64,000 nucleotides of DNA. Source: PALSA-600 sp963842335. GTDB taxonomy: Bacteria; Actinomycetota; Thermoleophilia; Gaiellales; Gaiellaceae. Location of the stretch: NCBI GenBank assembly GCA_963842335.1, contig CAWJGF010000003.1:254610-318609 (forward strand), given 5' to 3'. Of this stretch, positions 24,059 to 33,127 are shown piece by piece (position 1 is the stretch's first letter; every line of letters starts with the position of its first letter). The notes below the pieces were generated by a model. It was not told the DNA's origin and made no database searches. It was given only the letters and a program-made list of their open reading frames with translations. The translations under genes and the position numbers were made by a program.

Positions 24059-26598
24059 GACTTAACCCGTGAGTTGTCCGGGTCGAACACCGGGGTCGAA
24101 TCGTTCGTCGCAACGCTCACCGGGTACTGCTGGCCCATGTACTCGACGAGCAGCTCCTCACCGACGTTCGCGTTCTCGGGCGGCAAATAGCTCATGAGGA
24201 TGTGCTTGCCGATCGACGGGCCTGCCCCCGCACTCGTCACGTAGGAGCGGCGGCCTTCAGCGTCGACGAGCGGTGCGCCCGACTTCGAGAGCACGGGCTC
24301 GCGCCCGAGTGGATAGCGCTTCACGCCGCTACGCGAGGTGTGGTCGTCGACGGTGAGTGTGCAGAGCACCGCTGTCGGCTCGCCCTCACGGTGGCGCACA
24401 TGCGCCTCCTTGCCGACGAAGTCGGGGCCTTTCACCCGCCCCCACGCCATGCCGGCCTCGACCACGTCGTAGTCGGCGTCGAGCTCGAACCCGAAGGCGC
24501 GGTAACACTTCTCGAGCCGGCCGGTCGTCCCGTAGACGCCGATTCCCGCCGGTACCGTGCCGTGCGGCTCACCCGCCTCCCACACGAGATCCCAGAGCTT
24601 CGCTCCCTGCTCGATCGGCACGTACAGCTCCCAGCCGAGCTCGCCGACATACGAGATCCGCGAGGCGAGCACCCTCAGCGATCCCAGTTCGATGACGCGG
24701 CACGTCGCGAAGGGAAACGCCTCGTGCGACAGGTCGTCGGCGGTGAGGCTCGCCAGGATGTCGCGCGAGCGCGGCCCCCACAGGCCGAGTGTCGCGTACG
24801 CCGACGTGAGATCGGTGATGCTCGCCGCGCCGTCGCCCGGCCGGTGGTCGGCGTACCACTTCAGATCGGCCATCCCGTGCGCGCCGCCGGTGACGACCCG
24901 AAACTGGTCGTCGCCGAGCCGCATCACGGTCAGGTCGCTCTTGAACGTGCCACTCGGCGAGAGCACCGGCGTGTAGACGACCTTCCCGATCGCGACGTCC
25001 ATCTGGCGCATCGAGACCTTCTGAACCGTCTCGAGCGCGCCAGGGCCGGTGACGTCGAAGACGCAGAACGCCGTCAGGTCGAACATCGCCGCACGGTCGC
25101 GCATCGCGAGATGCTCGGCGTTGATGATCGGCGACCACCAGCGCGACTCCCACTCGGCCTCGCGCCGGTTGATCCGGTCGCCGTACTCCTCGAGCAGCGT
25201 GGCGTTCGCCTCGTACCAGTGCGGTCGCTCCCAACCGGCGGCCTCGAAGAAGACCGCGCCGAGCTCCTGCTCCCGCGCGTAGAACGGCGACAGGCGAACC
25301 CGGCGGTTCGTCTCCCATTGCTCCGCCGGATGCACGATCCCGTAGGTCTTGTTGAAGCCTTCGGCGGCTCGCGCCTTCACGTGCTCGCTCGACCGTTGGT
25401 GCTCGTAGAAGCGGGCGATGTCGGACGACTGGAGGTCGATCTCCGACTCGCCGCTCGTCATCCATTCCGCAACCGCCTTCCCGACGCCCGGCCCCTCCTT
25501 CACCCAGACCGCGGCCGCCGACCAGAGCCCCTTCACCTCGGGCGTCTCGCCCAGCAGGGGCAACCCGTCGGGAGTCAACGAGAGGATGCCGTTGATCGCG
25601 TACTTGATCCCGACCGACTCGTCGTTCAGCACCTCGGGGATCAACTCCAGCGCGTCCTCCATCTGCTGCGTGAAGTCGTCCTGCGTGAACGGGAACTCGG
25701 TCGGCGAGAGCGCCGCCTCCTCGTTCGACGGAATCTCTTCGGGGTCGTGCAGGATCGGACGATGGGCATACGAGCCGATCTCGAGCCCGCTCCCGTCCTG
25801 CCGCTCGTACATGTTCGTGTCCATGTCGCGCACGATCGGGAACTCGATCACGCCCTTCGTGTCCTTGAAATGCGGCACCGGCCCTACGTCGATCATCTGG
25901 TGCACCGCGGGGGTCAGCGGGATCGTCGCACCCGCCATGCGGGCGATCTTCGGGCTCCACACGCCGCAGCAGACGACGACTACCCCGGTCTCGATCTCAC
26001 CGCGCGACGTGCGGATGCCCTTGATGCGGCCGTCCTCGACGTCGATTCCGAGCACCTCGGTGTTCGCGAAGACGTTCAGCGCGCCCTTCGCCTGCGCGCG
26101 CTCGCGCGCGATCGTCCCGAACCGCAGCGAGTCGACGATCCCCACCGACGGGGTGTAGAAGCCACCGACGATCACCGACTCTTCGATGAACGGAACGAGC
26201 TCCTTCACCTCGGCCGGCGTGATGATGCGCGTGTCCTCGATCCCCCAGGCCTTCGCCGAGCCGACGCGCCGGCGCAGCTCCTCCATGCGCTCCTCGGTCC
26301 GGGCGACCTCGATGCCGCCGCTTTCGGTGAAGACGTCCCACTCGCGGTACTGGCGCACCGAATCGAGCGTGAGCTGCGTCATCTCCTTCGAGTGGTCGAC
26401 CGGGAAGATGAAGTTGGAAGCGTGGCCCGTCGAACCACCCGGGTTCGGGAGCGGGCCTTTGTCGAGCAGCACGAGGTCGGTCCAGCCGAGCTCTGCAAGG
26501 TGGTAGGCGAGGCTGTTGCCGACAATGCCGGCACCGATCACGACCGCGCGAGCGGTGGCTGGGAACGCAGTGGTCGGCAGTGAGGATGTCTCAGTCAT
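24055..26598 (-). CDS. dimethylglycine/sarcosine dehydrogenase-like FAD and GcvT-domain protein
   Basis: An 847-residue fusion. Residues 15-400 are a D-amino-acid-oxidase-type FAD domain (VVIGAGIVGNSLAYHL); the His in GGSTGHASN is at the position used for covalent FAD attachment in dimethylglycine dehydrogenases. A linker domain follows, then a GcvT-type tetrahydrofolate domain (about 440-840; AMRDRAAMFDLTAF, GELGWELYVP). It would demethylate dimethylglycine to sarcosine, or sarcosine to glycine, forming methylene-THF and reducing ETF. It is the first gene of its unit after gntR. A TATATC hexamer ends six bases before the ATG. Confidence 0.87.
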   Translation of the reverse strand: MTETSSLPTTAFPATARAVVIGAGIVGNSLAYHLAELGWTDLVLLDKGPLPNPGGSTGHASNFIFPVDHSKEMTQLTLDSVRQYREWDVFTESGGIEVARTEERMEELRRRVGSAKAWGIEDTRIITPAEVKELVPFIEESVIVGGFYTPSVGIVDSLRFGTIARERAQAKGALNVFANTEVLGIDVEDGRIKGIRTSRGEIETGVVVVCCGVWSPKIARMAGATIPLTPAVHQMIDVGPVPHFKDTKGVIEFPIVRDMDTNMYERQDGSGLEIGSYAHRPILHDPEEIPSNEEAALSPTEFPFTQDDFTQQMEDALELIPEVLNDESVGIKYAINGILSLTPDGLPLLGETPEVKGLWSAAAVWVKEGPGVGKAVAEWMTSGESEIDLQSSDIARFYEHQRSSEHVKARAAEGFNKTYGIVHPAEQWETNRRVRLSPFYAREQELGAVFFEAAGWERPHWYEANATLLEEYGDRINRREAEWESRWWSPIINAEHLAMRDRAAMFDLTAFCVFDVTGPGALETVQKVSMRQMDVAIGKVVYTPVLSPSGTFKSDLTVMRLGDDQFRVVTGGAHGMADLKWYADHRPGDGAASITDLTSAYATLGLWGPRSRDILASLTADDLSHEAFPFATCRVIELGSLRVLASRISYVGELGWELYVPIEQGAKLWDLVWEAGEPHGTVPAGIGVYGTTGRLEKCYRAFGFELDADYDVVEAGMAWGRVKGPDFVGKEAHVRHREGEPTAVLCTLTVDDHTSRSGVKRYPLGREPVLSKSGAPLVDAEGRRSYVTSAGAGPSIGKHILMSYLPPENANVGEELLVEYMGQQYPVSVATNDSTPVFDPDNSRVKS

Positions 26599-26603
26599 AC
26601 CAC

Positions 26604-26613
26604 TGATATATCA
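26604..26613. promoter_or_regulatory. GntR operator candidate over the dehydrogenase promoter
   Basis: TGATATATCA is a perfect 10-base palindrome lying between the gntR stop and the dehydrogenase start. On the minus strand it contains the TATATC -10 hexamer. A close relative, AGATATATTA, lies at 27302-27311 in the gntR/fhs divergent promoter. Confidence 0.55.
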
Positions 26614-26615
26614 CG

Positions 26616-27299
26616 TCAGCGGGCGAGCAGGACACGACGCATTGCGGTCTCGAAGTGCTCGACGTGGTCGCGCATGATCTGCGCCGCCACCTCGCCTTTG
26701 CCGAAGGCGACCGCTTCGAGCAGCGCGCGGTGCTCGAGCACGGCCGCCTGGAGCTCGCCCGTCTCCTCGAGGGCCAGCATCCAGATGCGCAGCGCGAGTG
26801 CGTAGTACTCCTCGAGCGTCGCCTCCAGAAAGTGGTTGTGCGTGCACCGGTAGATCGTGCGGTGGATCCGCTGGTCGAGCGCGATCAGCGCCTTGTCGTC
26901 ACGTCCCTGTGGCGTGCCGAGCGCGTTCAGAAGCTCGCTCAGCCCATCGAGGTCGAGTTGCGTGGCCCGTTCGGCAGCGAGCCGCGCCGCCTCGGGCTCG
27001 AGCACGGCACGCACCTCGCACAGCCGCGCGAGGTCGCGCACGTCGATCGCCGTGACGAAGATGCCGCGCCGCGGATAGACCTCGACGAGCTTCTCCTGCG
27101 CGAGCCGGCGCAGGGCCTCGCGCACCGGTGTCCTCCCGATCCCCAGCTGTTCGGTCAGCTCCCGCTCGTTGACCACCGCGCCGGGAGCGAGCTCGAGCGT
27201 GACGATCAGCTCTCGGATCGCATAGAAGGCCTGGTCGGAGAGCGAGACTGTCGCGCCCGACGGCGGGATCACTGGGCGACCTATGGCTGCCCTAGCCAC
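26616..27299 (-). CDS. GntR-family (FCD domain) transcriptional regulator
   Basis: A 227-residue regulator. The N-terminal winged helix has TEQLGIGRTPVREALRRL at residues 49-66. The C-terminal FCD helical domain has the metal-ligand-type blocks CEVRAVLEPEAARLA, LDQRIHRTIY and EHRALLEAVAFG. It is divergent from fhs and directly upstream of the dimethylglycine dehydrogenase, so it probably controls both. The start is GTG at 27299, six bases after a TAATAT hexamer, which suggests a leaderless transcript. Confidence 0.9.
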   Translation of the reverse strand: MARAAIGRPVIPPSGATVSLSDQAFYAIRELIVTLELAPGAVVNERELTEQLGIGRTPVREALRRLAQEKLVEVYPRRGIFVTAIDVRDLARLCEVRAVLEPEAARLAAERATQLDLDGLSELLNALGTPQGRDDKALIALDQRIHRTIYRCTHNHFLEATLEEYYALALRIWMLALEETGELQAAVLEHRALLEAVAFGKGEVAAQIMRDHVEHFETAMRRVLLAR

Positions 27300-27301
27300 G
27301 G

Positions 27302-27311
27302 AGATATATTA
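27302..27311. promoter_or_regulatory. second GntR operator candidate, divergent gntR/fhs promoter
   Basis: AGATATATTA matches 8 of 10 bases of the palindrome at 26604. It overlaps the minus-strand -10 TAATAT (27311-27306) for gntR and a plus-strand TATATT (27305-27310) for fhs. Confidence 0.45.
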
Positions 27312-27352
27312 CTCGTATCCTCGCGTCGAACGTCAGACGACGAAAGGACGGA

Positions 27353-29020
27353 ATGGACACGACGATGCCCTCGTCGCTGGAGATCGCGCAGCAGGCGAAG
27401 CTCCGGCCGATCACCGAGATCGCCGCGCTGGCGGGTCTCGAGCCCGACGAAATCGAGTCGTACGGCCGCTACAAGGCGAAGGTCGACCTCTCGGTACTCG
27501 ACCGTCTGGCAGCAAAGGCAGACGGCAAGCTGATCGACGTCACAGCGATCACGCCGACCAAGGCAGGCGAGGGCAAGACGACGACGTCGGTCTCCCTCAC
27601 ACAGGGCCTCGGCCACCTCGGGCGCTCGGTGGCGCTGTGCCTGCGCGAGGCCTCGCTCGGGCCCGTCTTCGGGATCAAGGGCGGCGCGGCAGGCGGCGGC
27701 TATACGCAGGTCGTACCCATGGAGGACCTGAACCTCCACTTCACGGGCGACATCCACGCCATCGGCGCGGCGAACAATCTGCTCGCGGCAATGCTCGAGG
27801 CGCACATCTTGCACGGCAACAAGCTCGGGATCGACCCGCTCTCGGTCAGCTGGCGCCGCTGCATCGACATCAACGACCGCGCGCTGCGCGACGTTGCGAT
27901 CGGCCTCGGCGGGAAGGCGAACGGGTATCCGCGCCAGACCGGCTTCGACATCACGGCCGCGTCCGAGGTGATGGCGATCGCCGCGGTCGCATCGGATCTC
28001 CGCGATCTCCGCGAGCGTCTCGGAGCGATCACGGTCGCGAACTCCTACGAGGGCGAGCCCGTCACCGCCGAGCAGCTGCGCTCAGCGGGCTCGATGACGG
28101 TACTGCTGAAGGAGACGATCAAGCCGAACCTCGTGCAGACGCTCGAAGGACAGCCGGCGTTCGTGCACTGCGGGCCGTTCGCGAACATCGCCCACGGCAA
28201 CAACTCGGTCGTGGCCGATCGCGTCGCCTTGAAGCTCGCCGACTACGTCGTCACCGAGAGCGGTTTCGGCTCCGACATGGGCATGGAGAAGTTCTTCGAC
28301 ATCGTGTGCCGGCTCGGCAACCTCCGGCCCGACGCGGTCGTGCTCGTCGCAACGGTGAAGGCGCTGAAGCACCACGCCAACGACCCGGACGGCGGTGCGG
28401 ACGCGATCGAGATCGGCGGCGCGAACCTCGCGCGGCACCTTTCGATCGTCCGCGAGTTCGGCTTGAATGCAGTCGTCGCCGTGAACCGTTTCCCGGGCGA
28501 CACGGAGGACGAAGTGGAGCTCGTTCGAACGATCGCGCTCGAGCACGGCGCCTACGCCGCCGAGGTCAACGACGGCTTCAGCCGGGGAGGCGCAGGCGCT
28601 GCGGCACTCGCCGAAGCGGTCGTCGCCGCAGCGGATGAGCCTGCGAGCTTCGATTTCCTCTATCCGCTCGACGCCCCGATCGAGGACAAGATCGAGGCAA
28701 TCGCACGACGCGCCTACGGTGCCGACGGTGTCTTCCTGCAACCGGCTGCACGCGCGAAGATCAACGTGTTCAACAAGGCGGGCCTCGACCGCCTGCCGAT
28801 CTGCATGGCGAAGACCCACCTCTCCCTCTCCCACGACCCGACGCTCGCGAACGCGCCGACCGGCTTCACGGTCGGCGTCCGTGACCTGAGGGCATACACC
28901 GGCGCGGGCTGGATCGTGGCGCTCTGCGGCGACATGCAGACCATGCCAGGCCTCGGCAAGACGCCAGCCGCCTTCGACGTCGACATCGACGAGCACGGCG
29001 AGACGGTTGGCCTCTTCTAA
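27353..29020 (+). CDS. fhs: formate-tetrahydrofolate ligase
   Basis: A 555-residue enzyme, the normal family length. It has the P-loop-like TPTKAGEGKTTTSVSL at residues 65-80, SLGPVFGIKGGAAGGGY, the folate/formate region NNLLAAMLEAH and FGSDMGMEKFFDI. In biosynthesis it makes 10-formyl-THF from formate and ATP. In this methyl-oxidising setting it probably runs in reverse and yields ATP plus formate for the formate dehydrogenase at 42 kb. AAAGGA precedes the ATG. It overlaps the transporter gene that follows by 14 bases, tying betaine import to one-carbon oxidation. Confidence 0.95.
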   Translation: MDTTMPSSLEIAQQAKLRPITEIAALAGLEPDEIESYGRYKAKVDLSVLDRLAAKADGKLIDVTAITPTKAGEGKTTTSVSLTQGLGHLGRSVALCLREASLGPVFGIKGGAAGGGYTQVVPMEDLNLHFTGDIHAIGAANNLLAAMLEAHILHGNKLGIDPLSVSWRRCIDINDRALRDVAIGLGGKANGYPRQTGFDITAASEVMAIAAVASDLRDLRERLGAITVANSYEGEPVTAEQLRSAGSMTVLLKETIKPNLVQTLEGQPAFVHCGPFANIAHGNNSVVADRVALKLADYVVTESGFGSDMGMEKFFDIVCRLGNLRPDAVVLVATVKALKHHANDPDGGADAIEIGGANLARHLSIVREFGLNAVVAVNRFPGDTEDEVELVRTIALEHGAYAAEVNDGFSRGGAGAAALAEAVVAAADEPASFDFLYPLDAPIEDKIEAIARRAYGADGVFLQPAARAKINVFNKAGLDRLPICMAKTHLSLSHDPTLANAPTGFTVGVRDLRAYTGAGWIVALCGDMQTMPGLGKTPAAFDVDIDEHGETVGLF

Positions 29021-30062
29021 CGGCACCATCGCCGCCGCCGCGCCGCTGATCAAGGCGGAGGGGATCTGGAAGATCTTCGGCAAGAACGCGGGCAAGGTGA
29101 TCGGCACGCCCGATGCCGACCTGCCCCGCGCCGAGCTGCGGGCGAAGACGGGCTGCGTCGCGGCGGTGAAGGACGTGTCGTTCGACGTCTATCCCGGCGA
29201 GATCTTCGTCGTGATGGGCCTCTCGGGCTCCGGCAAGTCGACACTCGTCCGCACACTGATCCGGCTGATCGAGCCGACCGCGGGTCGGGTAGAGATCGAC
29301 GGCCGGGACGTCACGGCCGCAAGCCGCGACGAGCTGCTGCAGCTGCGGCGGCACACCTCGTCGATGGTGTTTCAGCACTTCGGCCTGCTGGCGCACCGCA
29401 GCGTGATCGACAACGTCGCGTTCGGGCTCGAAGTGCAGGGCAAGCCGAAGGCGGAGCGGCTTGCGCGCGCCGACGAGGTGCTGCACCTCGTCGGCCTGGA
29501 GGACGCGGCGAACCAGTTTCCCGACGAGCTCTCGGGCGGCATGCAGCAGCGCGTCGGGCTTGCCCGCGCCTTCGCGGTCGATCCCAAGGTGATGCTCTAC
29601 GACGAGCCGTTCAGCGCCCTCGACCCGCTGATCCGCCGCGACATGCAGGACGAGGTGATCCGTCTGCAGCACGAGACCGGCAAGACGATGGTCTTCATCA
29701 CGCACGATCTGCCCGAGGCGCTGCGGCTGGGCGACCGGATCGCGATCATGCGCGACGGACGAATCGTCCAGCTCGGCACGCCGGAGGACCTCGTCGGCTC
29801 GCCGGCCGACGACTACGTCGCCAACTTCGTGCGCGACATCCCGCGCAGCCACGTGCTGACGCTGCGCTGGATCATGCGCGACGCAAGGCCAGGAGAGGAA
29901 GACGGCCCGAGGCTGGACGTTTCGACTCCCGTCCGCAAGGCTGTCCCCGTGATCGCCGCCAGCGAGCGTCCTGTCTGCGCCGTCGAGGACGGCCGGGTGG
30001 TCGGAGTCGTCGACAAAGCCGCCGTCCTGAACGCCATCGCCGGCGAGGGCGAAGCCGACTAA
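29007..30062 (+). CDS. proV: glycine betaine/proline ABC transporter ATP-binding protein ProV
   Basis: A 351-residue quaternary-amine transporter ATPase (OpuAA/ProV type). The long N-terminus before Walker A (GLSGSGKST) carries WKIFGKN, as in ProV. The signature is LSGGMQQRVGLARA, Walker B is VMLYDEPFSALDP, and a short C-terminal CBS-like tail ends with GRVVGVVDKAAVLNAI. The start is TTG at 29007 within the end of fhs. It is followed by the permease with a one-base overlap (TAATG). Confidence 0.92.
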   Translation: MASSNGTIAAAAPLIKAEGIWKIFGKNAGKVIGTPDADLPRAELRAKTGCVAAVKDVSFDVYPGEIFVVMGLSGSGKSTLVRTLIRLIEPTAGRVEIDGRDVTAASRDELLQLRRHTSSMVFQHFGLLAHRSVIDNVAFGLEVQGKPKAERLARADEVLHLVGLEDAANQFPDELSGGMQQRVGLARAFAVDPKVMLYDEPFSALDPLIRRDMQDEVIRLQHETGKTMVFITHDLPEALRLGDRIAIMRDGRIVQLGTPEDLVGSPADDYVANFVRDIPRSHVLTLRWIMRDARPGEEDGPRLDVSTPVRKAVPVIAASERPVCAVEDGRVVGVVDKAAVLNAIAGEGEAD

Positions 30063-32032
30063 TGGCCGTCGCCGAGACCGTCCGCCCTGCGCCGCGGGCG
30101 CTTCCCGCTCCGTGGTGGCGCGGGAAGGCGGGCCTCGCCGTCCTGGTCGTGCTCGGCATGCTCTTCGCCTACTTCCGCTGGAAGAACGCCTGGGCCTGGC
30201 CCTCGGCGCTGACCTGGAACTCGCTCTCGCCGCATCTCGACCGCTTCCAGATCTGGCTCTCGGACAACCGCAACCTGCCGCACCCGAACATCGCGTTCCG
30301 GGTCTTCAACGGCTTTGCGAACCTTCTCGACGATTTCGTCTCCTGGCTGACGCGGTTCTTCTATTTCCTCAAGTGGTCGGGCACGGCGGCGCTCGGCACG
30401 CTGATCGTCCTCCGCTTCGGGGGTCGCAAGGCAGCCCTCGGGACCTTCCTGGCGTTCGTGAGCTTCGCCGTGCTCGGTCTCTGGGACGACGCCGTCCTGA
30501 CCTTCTCGCTGATGTTCGCCGCGGTCGGCATGTCGCTCGTCGTGGGCGTGCCGCTCGGCATCGTGGCCGGGCGCTCGGCACGGTTCAACTCGGCGATCAC
30601 CCCGGTGCTCGATGCGATGCAGATCATCCCGGCTTTCGCCTATCTGATCCCGGTCGTGATTCTCTTCTCGGTCGGGCCGGGTGCCGCGGTCGTTACGACG
30701 ATGATCTACGCCGTCCCACCGGCGATCCGCATCACGTCACTCGGTATCCGCGGCGTCGCGGCGAACACCGTCGAGGCGGCGACTGCTCTCGGGGCAACAC
30801 GGTGGCAGGTGCTGTCGAAGGTGCAGCTTCCGCTCGCGCGGCGCATGCTTCTCCTCTCGGTGAACCAGACGATCCTCTTTGCGCTCTCGATGGTCGTGAT
30901 CGCCGGCTTGATCGGGGGCGCGGGGCTTGGTGACGCCGTCACGAACGGTCTGTACACCGACCCGGCCTTCGCGATCTTCGCGGGCGCCGCGATCGTGATC
31001 ATGGCGATCGCTCTCGACCGCTCGACCGAGGCGATGGCAAACCGCACCGATCCGGCGAAGCGGCACCTGACCTCGCAGAAGGCCCGTGTCCTGCGCATGT
31101 ACACCGCCGCCTGCGTGGTGGCGGTCGTCCTTGCCGCCGCGCTCGGCCACGTCTTCGGCGCCGGCACCGTCTGGTCGCGCTGGACTGCGCAGGACTGGCT
31201 CCGCGTCTACGTCCAGCGGGGGCTCGACTACATCCAGAACCCCAGCACGTTCCTCTTCCGCGACCTCACGAACCCGACCGGCGACTTCATCGTCCAGCAC
31301 GGGATCCAACCACTTCGCACCTTCTTCATCTCGACACCCTGGCCGGCGACGCTCGTGGGACTCGTCGTGCTCGCGTTCCTGCTCAGCGGCCCGAGGCGCG
31401 CGCTCGTCGCTGCGCTGATGCTGTTCATCGTCGGCCTCGTCGGCGAGTGGACGAACGCGATGGACACGTTCTCGCAGGTGCTGGTCGCGACCGTGCTGAC
31501 CGTGATCATCGGGCTCACGATCGGGGTGCTCGCGGCAGAGAACCGCACGGTCGCGCGCATCACCCGGCCGATGAACGACGTGCTTCAGACGTTGCCGCAA
31601 CTCGTCTACATCATCCCGTTCATCTATCTAATGCCAGTCTCCGGCGTCCCAGGTGTTGTGGCTGCCGTGCTCTACGCCTCACCGGTGATGATCCGGCTCG
31701 TCCAACGCGGCGTCGAAGACGTCTCGCCCGAGTCGATCGAAGCGGCGAAATCGTTCGGCGCCACCCGGCTGCAAGTGCTGTTGAAGGTCAAGATCCCGCT
31801 CGCTCGCGACGCGATCATGCTGGGCGTCAACCAGGCGATCATCATGGTGCTGGCCGTCGTCGTGATCGGTGGGCTCGTCGGCTCCGGCGCGCTCGGCTAT
31901 GAAGTCGCGCAAGGGCTGCAACGAAACGAATTCGGGCAGGGGGTGATCGCCTCGATCGCGATCCTCGCGCTCGGTATCGCGCTCGATCGGGTCACTCAGG
32001 GCCGGGGTGCGGCACGTGCACGGAGCAACTGA
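30062..32032 (+). CDS. proW: glycine betaine ABC transporter permease, tandem ProW fusion
   Basis: A 656-residue permease, about twice the usual 280-350. It contains two complete ProW-like transmembrane domains. The first carries the coupling loop EAATALGATRWQVLSKVQLP (about residue 240), the second EAAKSFGATRLQVLLKVKIP (about residue 560). Each is followed by a conserved NQ(T/A)I motif. One polypeptide would therefore supply both permease halves of the importer. It lies between proV and proX. Confidence 0.92.
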   Translation: MAVAETVRPAPRALPAPWWRGKAGLAVLVVLGMLFAYFRWKNAWAWPSALTWNSLSPHLDRFQIWLSDNRNLPHPNIAFRVFNGFANLLDDFVSWLTRFFYFLKWSGTAALGTLIVLRFGGRKAALGTFLAFVSFAVLGLWDDAVLTFSLMFAAVGMSLVVGVPLGIVAGRSARFNSAITPVLDAMQIIPAFAYLIPVVILFSVGPGAAVVTTMIYAVPPAIRITSLGIRGVAANTVEAATALGATRWQVLSKVQLPLARRMLLLSVNQTILFALSMVVIAGLIGGAGLGDAVTNGLYTDPAFAIFAGAAIVIMAIALDRSTEAMANRTDPAKRHLTSQKARVLRMYTAACVVAVVLAAALGHVFGAGTVWSRWTAQDWLRVYVQRGLDYIQNPSTFLFRDLTNPTGDFIVQHGIQPLRTFFISTPWPATLVGLVVLAFLLSGPRRALVAALMLFIVGLVGEWTNAMDTFSQVLVATVLTVIIGLTIGVLAAENRTVARITRPMNDVLQTLPQLVYIIPFIYLMPVSGVPGVVAAVLYASPVMIRLVQRGVEDVSPESIEAAKSFGATRLQVLLKVKIPLARDAIMLGVNQAIIMVLAVVVIGGLVGSGALGYEVAQGLQRNEFGQGVIASIAILALGIALDRVTQGRGAARARSN

Positions 32033-32062
32033 GTCGTCATGTCATTCACGAAGGAGGAGCGG

Positions 32063-33040
32063 ATGTCGAAGGGGTTGAAAGGCCGCAGGCTCGCGGCAGT
32101 CGTGGGCTTGCTGGCGGTTGCGGCGGCGGCGACGGCAGTGCTTGCCGCCGGCCCGGCCGGGGCGCGCAACACCGCGAAGTGCGGGACGGTGACGCTGAAC
32201 GAGCAGGCCTGGGCCGGCTCGACCGCCAACACGTACGTCGCGAAGGCCGTGCTCGAAGGAATGGGCTGCAAGGTCAACATCACGCAGATCGCCGAGATCC
32301 CCGTCTACCAGGCGCTCGCCAACGGCAAGAGCGACGCAGTCCTCGAGGACTGGCAGCACGTCGCGCAGTACAAGCAGTACATCGACAAGCAGCACACTGT
32401 CGTCGCGGGCGGCCCCAACGGCGTCGTCGGCCACATCGGCTGGTACATCCCCACGTACCTGATGAAGGCGCATCCCGAGTTCGCGACGTGGAAGGGACTG
32501 AAGGGCAAGGAGTCGCTCTTCAAGAGCCCCGAATCCGGTTCACAGGGAATGTTCCTCGGTGGTGACCCGTCCTACGTGCAGAAGGACTCGCAACTGATCC
32601 AGGCGCTCGGACTGAACTTCAAGTTCGTCAGCGTCGGCGCCGAGCCCGCGCAGGTCGCGCGCTGGAGCCAGCTGTACAAGCAGCACAAGGCAGTCATCTT
32701 CTACTGGTACACGCCCCAGTACCTGAACACGGAGTACCAGCTCTCCGAGGTCAAGTTGCCGCCGCGCTTCCCGGGCTGCCAGGACGACGCGAAGTCGGCC
32801 GGCAATGTCAAGCAGTACAAGTGCGCGTACGGCAACACCGTGATCGAGAAGGTGTTCAGCAAGAAGTTCGCAACGAGCGGCTCGCCCGCGTATCCGGTGC
32901 TGAAGCGGTTCTCGTGGTCGAATCAGGATCAGGAGGTCGTCGCCAAGTGGATCGCAGGCGACCACATGAACCCGGACAAGGCCGGGCAGAAGTGGGTTGC
33001 GGCGAACAAGGCGACGGTCAACAAGTGGCTCGGCAAATAG
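32063..33040 (+). CDS. proX: glycine betaine ABC transporter substrate-binding protein ProX
   Basis: A 325-residue exported binding protein of the OpuAC/ProX family. The first 35 residues form a signal peptide (AAVVGLLAVAAAATAVL, cleavage near GPAGARN). ATG at 32063 is preferred because AAGGAGGA lies directly upstream. Aromatic residues that could form the quaternary-ammonium cage include Trp in NEQAWAGST, IGWYIPTY and FYWYTPQYLN. It completes the importer. Confidence 0.92.
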   Translation: MSKGLKGRRLAAVVGLLAVAAAATAVLAAGPAGARNTAKCGTVTLNEQAWAGSTANTYVAKAVLEGMGCKVNITQIAEIPVYQALANGKSDAVLEDWQHVAQYKQYIDKQHTVVAGGPNGVVGHIGWYIPTYLMKAHPEFATWKGLKGKESLFKSPESGSQGMFLGGDPSYVQKDSQLIQALGLNFKFVSVGAEPAQVARWSQLYKQHKAVIFYWYTPQYLNTEYQLSEVKLPPRFPGCQDDAKSAGNVKQYKCAYGNTVIEKVFSKKFATSGSPAYPVLKRFSWSNQDQEVVAKWIAGDHMNPDKAGQKWVAANKATVNKWLGK

Positions 33041-33064
33041 CCGGCTCGCTGACCTAGCTCGAAT

Positions 33065-33092
33065 GCGAGGGGCGCCTGCGGGCGCCCCTCGC
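33065..33092. terminator. hairpin terminator after proX, probably bidirectional
   Basis: An 11-base perfect stem, GCGAGGGGCGC (33065-33075) with GCGCCCCTCGC (33082-33092) and a 6-base loop, followed by CCGTTT. It lies between the converging ends of proX and the EamA gene. Confidence 0.75.
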
Positions 33093-33127
33093 CGTTTCGA
33101 GCAGGCCCGGTTCGGGAGGGCGAACGC

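Noticed and set aside
24202..26583. A 793-codon open frame on the plus strand
   Set aside because: It is antisense to the dimethylglycine dehydrogenase gene, which has clear domains; the translation is Arg/Asp-rich and without known motifs, as expected in GC-rich DNA.
26599..27352. Cobalamin or glycine riboswitch upstream of the one-carbon genes
   Set aside because: The upstream regions are too short and I see no B12-box or tandem glycine aptamer; several starts look leaderless.
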